Below are positions 25,175 through 34,100 of a stretch of 64,000 nucleotides of DNA, piece after piece (the first letter of the stretch is position 1; the number at the start of each line of letters is the position of its first letter). A model generated the notes under the pieces. It made no database searches. It saw only the letters and a list, made by a program, of their open reading frames with translations, and was not told the DNA's origin. The stretch lies in NCBI GenBank assembly GCA_020636005.1, contig JACJYR010000006.1:62001-126000 (forward strand), given 5' to 3'. Source of the DNA: Lewinellaceae bacterium. GTDB lineage: Bacteria; Bacteroidota; Bacteroidia; Chitinophagales; Saprospiraceae. The position numbers and the translations under genes were made by a program.

Positions 25175-25275
25175 GTTTGAGGTGGTTTGAATTTGTTTGA
25201 GTTCGTTTGAAATTGTTTTGGGCCACGAGGGCAATTTTCAAACTATTTTCAAACAAATTCTAACGATTTCAAACC
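25175..25275. repeat. Inverted array of the GTTTGAA 11-mer
   Basis: Four left-hand units (GTTTGAGGTG, GTTTGAATTT, GTTTGAGTTC, GTTTGAAATT) face complementary units ending at the stop codon of the dioxygenase gene. Likely a hairpin in RNA. Confidence 0.7.
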
Positions 25276-25276
25276 T

Positions 25277-26158
25277 CTACGCCGCAGTCTCAAAACACCG
25301 CATAGAAATGCTCCCGTTCTGCACCGTTTCAAAGGTAAAACTTACTTCCTCTTTTTTGTCCAATAGCCCCAGGGAATAGAGCATCGGCAGGTAGTGGTCG
25401 TTCGTCGGCACGGAAAGTTGCGCCGCCCTTCCCTGTTCTTGGTAATTGATCAGCGATTGGAAATCCTTGCTGGCTATTTTGTTTTTCACAAATTCATCAA
25501 ACTCAATGGCCCATTCAAATTGAGCTGCCTCTTTTTGAAAATCCATCATCCGCAAGTTGTGGACGATGTTGCCGCTGCCGATGATCAAGACGCCTTTTTC
25601 CCGCAGTTTTTTCAGCTCGGCGGCGAGGTCGAAGTGCCACTGCGGGGGCTTGTTGTAGTCAATAGAAAGTTGGAAAACGGGGATGTCTGCTTTTGGGAAA
25701 ATATGTTTGAGGATAGTCCAGGCGCCGTGGTCGAAGCCCATTTCGTGGTCTTCATGCACCTGGATGGACTGCACGTTTTGCACCAGTTCCCTGGCCGTGG
25801 CCGGGCTGCCGGGAGCAGGATATTTAACCTGGTACATCTCCGGCGGGAAGCCGTAGAAGTCATAAATTGTTTCCGGATTGGGGCTTACTGCCACCGAAGT
25901 TTCGCCCCTCGTCAGCCAGTGGGCGGACACGACGAGGACGGCGTTGGGCCGCTCCAGCCTTTTGCCCAAATCACTTAAAGTGCGGGTGAAGCTGTTGTCA
26001 AAAATGGCGTTCATCGGGTTGCCGTGGCCGATAAACAGCACGGGCATTTTTTGCGAAGCGGAAAAATCAGACGCCTCTTTGTGGAAGTCTTTTAGTTGCA
26101 TGGCCAAAGCCCCGGCAGGGAGGAGGAATAAGGATTTGAGGAAATGTTTGCGGTTCAT
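25277..26158 (-). CDS. LigB-type extradiol dioxygenase (4,5-DOPA dioxygenase / YgiD-like)
   Basis: A 293-residue protein. After a hydrophobic N-terminus (NRKHFLKSLFLLPAGALA, a possible signal) the catalytic domain begins MPVLFIGHGNPMNAI with H45, followed by VVSAHWLTRG with H80, GFDHGAWTIL, IGSGNIVHNL and PTNDHYLPML. The four His of this family are present. These enzymes open aromatic rings such as DOPA with Fe(II) or Zn. The ATG at 26158 (MNRKHF) is taken; a longer ORF start at 26341 would read through the promoter. A signal peptide is unusual for this family and suggests export. Confidence 0.85.
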   Translation of the reverse strand: MNRKHFLKSLFLLPAGALAMQLKDFHKEASDFSASQKMPVLFIGHGNPMNAIFDNSFTRTLSDLGKRLERPNAVLVVSAHWLTRGETSVAVSPNPETIYDFYGFPPEMYQVKYPAPGSPATARELVQNVQSIQVHEDHEMGFDHGAWTILKHIFPKADIPVFQLSIDYNKPPQWHFDLAAELKKLREKGVLIIGSGNIVHNLRMMDFQKEAAQFEWAIEFDEFVKNKIASKDFQSLINYQEQGRAAQLSVPTNDHYLPMLYSLGLLDKKEEVSFTFETVQNGSISMRCFETAA

Positions 26159-26162
26159 GTTG

Positions 26163-26170
26163 CAAAAGTA
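26163..26170 (-). promoter_or_regulatory. -7 box TACTTTTG almost touching the dioxygenase ATG
   Basis: TACTTTTG on the minus strand ends 5 nt before the ATG at 26158. If used, transcription would begin near or at the start codon, implying a leaderless mRNA or a later start. It may also be chance. Confidence 0.3.
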
Positions 26171-26360
26171 ACGGTGGGAAAACGCTTTGATAGGCAATGA
26201 AGTTGAAGGACTTGTTTCACTAAAATATTCAATCCAAAGTTGCCGGTAATAGGCCCATCTTCGCCCAAACCATGCTTGTTTTTCAATCTTTTCCCCCATA
26301 TAAAACCCTAAATGGATAAAAAGTGGGATATTTCGGGCCAAGCGAAAACCTACTCATTTC

Positions 26361-26398
26361 ACCCAATGGCCAATGACAAAAATGACTAATGACAAATA
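26361..26398 (+). repeat. Heptamer repeat (CCAATGA / CAAATGA) upstream of the NuoF-like gene
   Basis: Five degenerate 7-mers: CCAATGG, CCAATGA, CAAAAAT, GACTAAT, GACAAAT. It lies 14 nt before the ATG at 26413. Confidence 0.65.
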
Positions 26399-26412
26399 AA
26401 TCCTAACCACTC

Positions 26413-28074
26413 ATGTCAAAAAACATCACCGCCCTGTCCGGCAGAAAAGGGCTGACCGACAATCTTTTTGAAAAAATAGGCAACCTCACCGAGCCCGAAG
26501 GCATCCTCACCAAGGAAGACGCCCAGCGCCTGGCCGACGAGTACCTCATCGGCGACGCCAGTGTGTATGGCGCCAGCACTTTCTACGACTTTACCCGCCC
26601 CTCGAACAAGGGCAAAAAGGTCTTTGTGTGCAATGGCAGCGCCTGCCTGTGCGCCGGTACGCAGGAGCAATTAAAGGAAGACTTGGGCCAACATTTCAAG
26701 GAAGAAGAAATCGGCGAAATGTGCTGCCTGGGCCGCTGCCATGAGAACAGCGCCTTTTACTACAATGGCCACAACTATTCGGGCAAGCAGGCCTTTACGG
26801 AAGGCTTCAACGGCCAACCCGGCAGCATGTCGTATGAAGACAAATACAACGTTGCTTCCAAAGGCGCTGGCATCCTGACCTCAGCACCGATGACGGTTGA
26901 GGGTTGCCTGGAGGTTTTGAAGAAGATGCTGGCTACTTCGCCCGAAGACATTTTGGCAGAAATAAAAAGTTCCGGCCTGCGGGGGCGTGGCGGGGCCGGC
27001 TTCCCCATCGCCATCAAACTGGACGGCTGCCGGAAAGCAAAAGGCGACCGCAAGTTCATCGTCTGCAATGCCGACGAGGGCGATCCGGGCAGCTATTCCG
27101 ACCGTTATGTTTTGGAAAAACAGCCGCTTAAAATGCTGCTCGGCATGATGATTTCCGGCTACGTGGCCGGCGCTGACCGGGGCGTGTTGTACATCCGCTA
27201 CGAATACCCGGAGAGCATTGAGGTGATGAAACAAGCGCTGGAAAACCTGCGCAGCGCAGGGCTTCTGGGCGAACATATCCTGGGCAGCAATTTCAGCTAC
27301 GAATTTAAAATCATCGAGGCACGGGGCGCTTACATCTGCGGCGAGGAGACGGCCCTGCTGTCCAGCATCGAAGGCCAGCGGCCGGAAGTGAGGGTGCGCC
27401 CCCCCTACCCCGTCAACTACGGCCTTTTCGGCCAGCCGACCGTGGTGAACAATGTGGAAACACTGGCGAGCCTGCCTTTCATTTTGGAAAACGGGGGCGC
27501 TGTTTACGCCGACATCGGAACGGAAAAAAGCAGCGGTACCAAGCTGCTCTCGCTCGACAGTGCCTTCAACCGCCCCGGCATCTACGAAGTGGACATGGGC
27601 ACGCCGCTTTCTGTGGTGGTGAATGAGATGGGTGGTGGCTTCCGCCGCAAGGTAAAGGCACTGCACATCGGCGGCCCGCTTGGCGGTTTGGTGCCCACTT
27701 CTAAAATCTCTGACCTCACAGTGGACTTTGAAAGTTTTTCCAAAAACGGCTTCCTGCTCGGCCATGCCAGCATCGTGAGCGTGCCGGAGGAGTTCCCGAT
27801 GGTGGCTTACCTGGAGCATTTGTTTGCTTTTACGGCGCATGAAAGTTGTGGAAAATGCTTCCCCTGCCGCATTGGTTCGGTGCGTGGGAAAGAGCTTTTA
27901 CAAAAGGCCCAGGCGGAGGATTACAAGATTGATAGGGAGCTGTTTACGGACTTGTTGGGTACTTTGAAAACGGGTTCGCTTTGTGCGCTGGGCGGCGGCA
28001 TGCCTTTGCCGGTTTATAATGCGATGGAGTATTTTAAGGAGGAACTTGCACCATACTTCAATCAGCCGTCATAA
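26413..28074 (+). CDS. NADH-binding flavo-iron-sulfur subunit (HoxF / FdsB / NuoEF-like fusion)
   Basis: A 553-residue protein. The N-terminal ~130 residues form a thioredoxin-like 2Fe-2S domain (C73 and C78 in FVCNGSAC; C105 and C109 in CCLGRC), as in NuoE. The rest is the NuoF-type module: GLRGRGGAGFPIAIK for NADH and FMN, CNADEGDPGSYSDR, EARGAYICGEETAL, and the 4Fe-4S cluster ESCGKCFPCRIG with SLCALGGG. Fusion of the two is typical of the diaphorase of NAD-linked formate dehydrogenases or hydrogenases, not of respiratory complex I. No catalytic partner (FdhF, HoxH) is nearby, so the electron partner is unknown. Confidence 0.88.
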   Translation: MSKNITALSGRKGLTDNLFEKIGNLTEPEGILTKEDAQRLADEYLIGDASVYGASTFYDFTRPSNKGKKVFVCNGSACLCAGTQEQLKEDLGQHFKEEEIGEMCCLGRCHENSAFYYNGHNYSGKQAFTEGFNGQPGSMSYEDKYNVASKGAGILTSAPMTVEGCLEVLKKMLATSPEDILAEIKSSGLRGRGGAGFPIAIKLDGCRKAKGDRKFIVCNADEGDPGSYSDRYVLEKQPLKMLLGMMISGYVAGADRGVLYIRYEYPESIEVMKQALENLRSAGLLGEHILGSNFSYEFKIIEARGAYICGEETALLSSIEGQRPEVRVRPPYPVNYGLFGQPTVVNNVETLASLPFILENGGAVYADIGTEKSSGTKLLSLDSAFNRPGIYEVDMGTPLSVVVNEMGGGFRRKVKALHIGGPLGGLVPTSKISDLTVDFESFSKNGFLLGHASIVSVPEEFPMVAYLEHLFAFTAHESCGKCFPCRIGSVRGKELLQKAQAEDYKIDRELFTDLLGTLKTGSLCALGGGMPLPVYNAMEYFKEELAPYFNQPS

Positions 28075-28082
28075 TAGGATGA

Positions 28083-28174
28083 GGACACGGATTGGGCGGA
28101 TTAGACGGGTTTAAACAGATCCGCATTTCTAAAAAATCCGCCCAAATCCGTCTAATCCGCCCAATCCGTGTTCC
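28083..28174. repeat. Inverted repeat with 24-bp perfect arms and internal 9-10-mer repeat
   Basis: ACACGGATTGGGCGGATTAG (arm 28085-28108) is the exact complement of the arm 28148-28171. The arms are built from AATCCGCCC / AATCCGTCT-type 9-10-mers. It follows the NuoF-like stop and may end its transcript, but the following A/T tract is weak. Confidence 0.65.
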
Positions 28175-28206
28175 TATCCTCCTCGCAAGCAAAAACTAAA
28201 TTTAAG

Positions 28207-29973
28207 ATGAACCACCTAACCATCCTCCTCACCCTCACATCCTTTTCCATAATGGCACAAACTGCCGATTTCCGCACCCCATTTGAAAAAAACAACAACA
28301 CTACCGCCACCTACCAGGAGGCCACTGATTTTTACAAAAAACTGGATACCGCCTACGACCAACTCCAGGTGACCGAATGGGGCACGACCGATGCAGGGTT
28401 CCCCTTGCAGGTAGCCGTTTTGTCCAAAAACAAAAACTTCGACCCGGTTGAGTTGCGCAAGCAGGGCAAGTGCATCATGCTCATCAACAACGCCATCCAC
28501 CCCGGCGAGCCGGAGGGCGTGGACGCCACCATGATGCTGGTGCGGGATTATCTGCAAAAACCTGACTTGCAGCCGTTTCTGGAAAACGTGGTGCTGGCCG
28601 TCGTGCCATTTTACAACATCGGCGGCGGCCTGAACCGGGGCTGCTGCAGCCGTGCCAACCAGAACGGCCCCGACGAGTACGGCTTCCGGGGCAATGCCAA
28701 AAACCTCGACCTCAACCGGGATTTCATCAAATGCGACTCGAAAAACGCAAAGACTTTTACCCAGATCTTCAACTACTGGCTGCCCGATGTTTTCATCGAC
28801 AACCACACCTCCAACGGTGCCGACTACCCCTATACCATGACCATGCTCGCCACGCAGGAAGACAAGCTCGGGCCTGTTTTGGGCAAATACCTGCGCGAGG
28901 ATTTGCTGCCCGTTTTATACCAAAAAATGGCGGAGCGCAAATGGGAAATGTGCCCCTACGTGAACGTGTGGGGCAGCACGCCCGACAAGGGCATCCCCGG
29001 CTTCAACGATTCGCCCCGCTTCGCATCGGGCTTCGCCGCCACGCACCATTGCATCGCCTTCGTGCCCGAAACGCACATGCTGAAACCTTACCCGGACCGC
29101 CTGCGGGCCACCTATGCCTTCATGGACGTGACCATTCAGGAGGTAAATGCAAGGGCAAAAGTCATCATCGCCAAGCGCAAAGAAGCCATCACGGCCTGCA
29201 TGGAACAGGAGACTTTCCCGCTCGACTGGAAAATGGACGAGGCGAACCCCGACATGATTACTTTCAAAGGCTACGAAGCCAAGACCAAGCCCAGCGAAGT
29301 GACCGGCCTCGAACGCCTGTGGTACGACCGCTCGGCACCCTACACAAAGGAAATCCCTTACTGGAACCATTTCAAGCCCAGTGTGGAGGTGGTAAAACCG
29401 CTGGCCTACATTTTCCCGCAAGCGTACTCGGAGGTAGCCGGGCGGCTGCAATGGAACGGCGTCCAATTGCTGCGCCTGAGCGAGGACACGGAGGTGGAGG
29501 TGGAAATGTATTCCATTAAAAAATACAAAGACCGCGGCGCCTACGAAGGCCACTACCTGCACCAGGAGGTGGAAGTGGAGGTGAAAACGGTGAGACGCAA
29601 ATATCACAAGGGCGACTATGTGGCTTTCACCGGTCAGCCTGCCGTCCGTTTTTTAGTGGAAACGCTGGAGCCGCAGGGCGTGGACAGCTACTTCGCCTGG
29701 AATTTCTTCGATGGCATCCTGGGCCAGAAAGAGGGCTTTTCCGATTATGTGTTCGAGGACATGGCCGCCGAGTTTCTGAAAAAACATCCCGACGTGAAGG
29801 CGGAATTGGAGGCGAAGAAAAAGGAAGACCCGGAGTTTGCGAAGAGCAAATGGGCGATGCTTGGGTTTGTTTATCAGCGGACGCCATATTATGAGCCGAC
29901 GTTCAACCTCTACCCGGTGGGGCGGGTGGTGACGGCGGTGAAATTGCCGGTGGAGGAGAGGGTGAGAGGGTGA
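28207..29973 (+). CDS. M14-family zinc carboxypeptidase, secreted
   Basis: A 588-residue protein with signal peptide MNHLTILLTLTSFSIMAQ. The zinc site is visible: H98 and E101 in AIHPGEPEG, H200 in FIDNHTSNG. The general base is probably E288 in FVPETHMLKPY. RGNAKNLDLNRDF is the substrate-binding segment of M14 peptidases. Residues after ~400 form an extra domain not identified. It cleaves C-terminal residues or cell-wall peptides outside the cytoplasm. The ATG at 28207 is chosen over 28168, which would precede the signal peptide. The last codons are built from the GGTGAGAG octamer repeat. Confidence 0.88.
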   Translation: MNHLTILLTLTSFSIMAQTADFRTPFEKNNNTTATYQEATDFYKKLDTAYDQLQVTEWGTTDAGFPLQVAVLSKNKNFDPVELRKQGKCIMLINNAIHPGEPEGVDATMMLVRDYLQKPDLQPFLENVVLAVVPFYNIGGGLNRGCCSRANQNGPDEYGFRGNAKNLDLNRDFIKCDSKNAKTFTQIFNYWLPDVFIDNHTSNGADYPYTMTMLATQEDKLGPVLGKYLREDLLPVLYQKMAERKWEMCPYVNVWGSTPDKGIPGFNDSPRFASGFAATHHCIAFVPETHMLKPYPDRLRATYAFMDVTIQEVNARAKVIIAKRKEAITACMEQETFPLDWKMDEANPDMITFKGYEAKTKPSEVTGLERLWYDRSAPYTKEIPYWNHFKPSVEVVKPLAYIFPQAYSEVAGRLQWNGVQLLRLSEDTEVEVEMYSIKKYKDRGAYEGHYLHQEVEVEVKTVRRKYHKGDYVAFTGQPAVRFLVETLEPQGVDSYFAWNFFDGILGQKEGFSDYVFEDMAAEFLKKHPDVKAELEAKKKEDPEFAKSKWAMLGFVYQRTPYYEPTFNLYPVGRVVTAVKLPVEERVRG

Positions 29974-30003
29974 GAGGGTGAGAGGATGAGAGGGTGAGAG
30001 GAT
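29956..30003 (+). repeat. Octamer repeat GGTGAGAG at the end of the M14 gene
   Basis: Five to six copies of GGTGAGAG or GATGAGAG overlap the stop codon; the repeat supplies the last residues and the TGA. Confidence 0.75.
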
Positions 30004-30198
30004 AGCTTGGATACTTGCTTTTGGCGGCGGTGTAAATACATTTTGGTTGGCCAGGTTTTATGATATCTTTCACAGTGGGTTTTGCCGGGGGGTATTTTTT
30101 GAAAAGAGTTGACAAAGTTGACTTGCACGGCTTTTCCCGGTATATGGTGAAAACCTGTTGGTGGGCGGAACAACACTAACGTTAATCAGCCAAATACG

Positions 30199-31119
30199 AT
30201 GAAAACTAAAATCAAGGTATCTATTTTCATGCTTTTGTTGAACGCTGCACTTCATGCCCAGGCCGTATTCCCGGATGCCGGTGCCGAGTGGGTGGTCAAT
30301 TCCAACAACCCGCTTCTTGGGGCCAATGATTATTACAACACCTGGAAATATTGGCTGGAAGGCGATACCACCATAAATGGGATGGATTATGTGAAGGTTT
30401 ATTTGAAAACCCTCTGTTACAGCATCACTGATCAGCACCACTACCTGCCTGCCAACCCGTCGGTGACCTTGCTCGCCGGGGCTGTAAGGATCATGGGCCA
30501 ACAGGTTTATTTTCTGCGCTTCCCTGGACAGGGCAGCTTGGGGTTCTATGCCCAGGAATGGGCGAAGTTCCCGGTTGGCCAGGAAAGCCTGCTCTATGAT
30601 TTTTCATTGGCAGTCAGCGACACCGTGGAATATGCTACCGGGAAAAACCTCGTCGTTACGGATACATCCACCGATAGTCAAGGCAGGAAAGTGATCGATC
30701 TGCAGTACCTGGGCGACCCGCCTTTTGCCTCGAGGTGGGTGGAAGGCCTCGGCTGTACAAAAGGCTTATTGGAGACCACGTTTTATTGGTTCAATTTCGG
30801 CTGCTGTATCAATACGGAACAATGGCCCGAGGACTGCACTTTGCCCTGTGCGGTCACCTACAGTACCGAGGCCATCAGGTCAGCGCATGTAGCTATATTT
30901 CCATCCCCTGCATCCACGTATGTCACTATTCACCCGGATTTTTCCGAACAGCCATTTGATGTAGATCTGTACAATTACATGGGGGCAAAAATTGCCTGTT
31001 ATCAGAATATTACAACGGAAAGCAAAATTCCAATAGAGGATTTGGGGCCGGGTATGCTCCTATTCGCAGTAAAGACAAAGGAAGGCAAAATGGCAGTGGC
31101 CAAAGTGATGAAAGATTGA
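30199..31119 (+). CDS. Secreted protein with type A T9SS C-terminal domain
   Basis: A 306-residue protein with signal peptide MKTKIKVSIFMLLLNAALHA. The body (~25-225) is not recognised. The last ~75 residues, VAIFPSPASTYVTIHPDF, then DVDLYNYMGAKI, then a basic end (KMAVAKVMKD), are the type A T9SS sorting domain, predicting export and surface attachment. A CCINTEQWPEDC cluster of cysteines precedes the sorting domain. Similar proteins are common and unassigned in Saprospirales. Confidence 0.8.
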   Translation: MKTKIKVSIFMLLLNAALHAQAVFPDAGAEWVVNSNNPLLGANDYYNTWKYWLEGDTTINGMDYVKVYLKTLCYSITDQHHYLPANPSVTLLAGAVRIMGQQVYFLRFPGQGSLGFYAQEWAKFPVGQESLLYDFSLAVSDTVEYATGKNLVVTDTSTDSQGRKVIDLQYLGDPPFASRWVEGLGCTKGLLETTFYWFNFGCCINTEQWPEDCTLPCAVTYSTEAIRSAHVAIFPSPASTYVTIHPDFSEQPFDVDLYNYMGAKIACYQNITTESKIPIEDLGPGMLLFAVKTKEGKMAVAKVMKD

Positions 31120-31185
31120 AGGATACCCTGCGCCAATAGTTTTATATAAATACTATCAACGCAGGGTATAGCAGCTTCAGGCCAC

Positions 31186-34100
31186 TTAGTTTTCGATAAT
31201 CAACGTTCCGGTCATTTCCGTAGTCAGTACAGCCCCTGTCTGCACGTCGAGTGTTTTACCAACAGCCTGGTAGCCCGTCGGCACTATCACGTTCATGCCG
31301 CTGCCGATGATCACGTCCTGACAAGGGAGGGGCACGTTGCCGCCATCCCAGTTTGCCGGGTCAGACCAGTTCAGGGCATCGCCGCCGCCCGTCCAGGTGA
31401 CGGGCACGCAAGGATCGGAGAACGAAATAGCCACGTATTGCAGGGTCCCAATGTCCTGGCCGGCACCGTCGCAGATTCGCAGTTCCCATAATCCGATGGG
31501 TGAGCTGCCGTCGTTGAAACTGGTAAAGTCGCCCTCCGGGATGAAGGAACCGATGAAGGGGGCCGTGCCGTCGCCTATTGGCCCGTCAGCACCGGTCATA
31601 TTGAAATTGGTGACCTGTGCGCAGGTATTGTCGTTCGGGTTGCCGTAATTGTCGCCCGATCCACCGTTGAAGCTTGAGAGCAGCACTGACACGCCATTGG
31701 GCGAGACGAGACTAATTTGAAGGTCGCCTGTCCAAGTATGGCCGATGATCAGTTTGACGTCCGTGACGAAAACGTCCGTACCGAGGGCAGTGCCGGGAGC
31801 AGTTGCCACATTTATTTGGAACACATTGTTGACAGGGCAGTTGTCATCGTCAAGCCCCAGGTTGAGCTGGCAGTCGGAAGGGTTGCTGAGCGGAGGCGGC
31901 AGGGTACTAAAAGTGCCTATGTTGACAGGGCCCGCCATGCCATTTATCCCGCAATCTTCGTACACCCAAACATCATAGGTGCCGTTAGCCATCAGTCCGG
32001 TTACATTGATAGGAAATGCTGGGGAACAACCCACGGCAGTGCCGGTGCCGGTCACAGGTGCTGAGGATGGATTAGCCAGCACCCAGTATTCTGCCCCCAC
32101 TGCACAACTGCCGCCCGGCGCCCAGGTCAGGTCGGCACTGGTTTGGGTAATGTTGGCTGTCATTAAATTGGCCGGCGGAGGACAGACTGGCTCAACGATA
32201 GTGATCGTGTAATCTTCCGTTTCCCCAAATGAATAGGCGCCACAAGCGGGCGGGTCAGCGCCATCTTCACTGAAAACTATCCTCATTCGTTTGTCGCCAA
32301 CAGGTGCCATAGCAGGTATGGTAATGCTGCCGATGGGTATGGTGTTCAGCCCGGTGGTCGGGCCAAAAGAATAGACCAGTTCGCCCGTGTCGTCAAAGTC
32401 GCCGTCATTGTTGAAGTCAATGTAGGTAGCAGCGTAGGCAGGATAAGGTGCGCCGCTGCAGGAGCCGTTCACAATCGTAAGGCCATAAGTGCCACCGGCG
32501 ACGACCGTGGTGCTCAGGGAAGTATTGTCCGTATAGGTTTCACAGGTAGTGGCAGGAGAACCTATTGCTATGGTATTGAAATGCACGGAGTCGATTTTTG
32601 TGTCATCTGAAAAAGTGGGTTCAGATGCACAATATTCAACAGGCCCATCAATAGTGATCGTGTAATCCTCTGTTTCCCCATAAGAATAGGTGCCGCAGGG
32701 GGGTGGAACAACCCCACCTTCCCAGAACACTATCCTCATGCGTTTATCGCCAACAGGAGCCATAGCAGGTATGGTAATATTGCCAATCGGTATGGTGTTC
32801 AACCCGGTGGTCGGGCCAAAAGAATAGACCAGTTCGCCAACGTCCTCAAAGTCGCCGTCGTTGTTGAAGTCAATGTAGGCAGCAGCGTAGGCAGTATAGT
32901 GATTACCGCTACAGGAACCGTTCACAATGGTAAGGTCGTACGAACTACCAGCATTGACTGTGGTGCTCAGGGAAGTATTGTCCGTATAGGTTTCGCAAGT
33001 AGTGGGGGGAGAACCTATTGCTATGGTATTGAAATGCACCGAGTCAATTTTTGTGTCGCCCGTACTAACTGATCCAGATTCGCAATAAACAATGGGAGGG
33101 TCAATAGTGATTAAGTAATCCTCCGTTTCCCCATAAGAATAGGTGCCACAGGAGGGCGGGTCGACACCATCTTCACTGAACACTATCCTCATGCGCCGGT
33201 CGCCAGCAGATGCCATGGCAGGTATGGCAATATTGCCGACAGGAATGGTATTCAGCCCTGTGGTCGGGCCAAAGGAATAGACGAGTTCGCCCGTATCTTC
33301 AAAGTCGCCGTCATTGTTGTAATCAATGTAGGCAGCGGCGTATGCAGGATAATGATTTCCACTGCAGGAGCCGTTCACAATCGTAAGGTCATACGAACTA
33401 CCAGCCATGACCGTGGTGTTCAGGGAAGTATTGTCCGTATAGGTCTCGCAAGTAGTGGGGGGAGAACCTATTGCTATGGTATTGAAATGCACCGAGTCAA
33501 TCTTTGTATCGCCCGGATCCATAGGGCCGGATGCACAATATTCAACAGGGATGTAGCAGATATTGAGCGACCAGTCATTCAGGGTGCCGCCGTCGGCCGG
33601 AAATACGTCCTCTACGGACAGCGTCCAGGTACCGCTCAGGTTTTCGCCGTCAAAAGCGGAAAGGGGGGAAAAGGGTTGGTAGGTGCCATTGTCGGTAGGC
33701 GGGCAGGGAAAGTTCGGGCTGGCAGCCTCATCGTCAAAGTTGATGAGAACGTCATTATCCCCTTCGCATGGTTGATCCATTAAAGTGACAGTGGTACCTT
33801 CCGGGCTGGTTAAAGTAATGATCAGGTCGTTGACCCAGGAATGGGTGATATCTAGCCCAATTACATTTACATCGAGGATGGAGCCGAACGCTGGAATGTT
33901 CAGGGTGGAAGTAACCGTTGTGGCCGCATTGGAGGGAATCGTGACGGGTACATTGGAACTGGCCCAACTGTCGCATAGTACGTTCGCCGTAGTAAACGTA
34001 AAAACAGGCGAGTAGGCAGTTTCTCCACAGGGGTTCATGGCTTTGACCCGCCAATAGTAAGTTGTCAAAGGCAGCAAGGCATTCGTCAAGGTATAAGTCG

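Noticed and set aside
28731..29607. Long frames in other phases of the M14 gene
   Set aside because: Shadows of a high-GC third-position coding pattern; the M14 frame has the signal peptide and zinc site.
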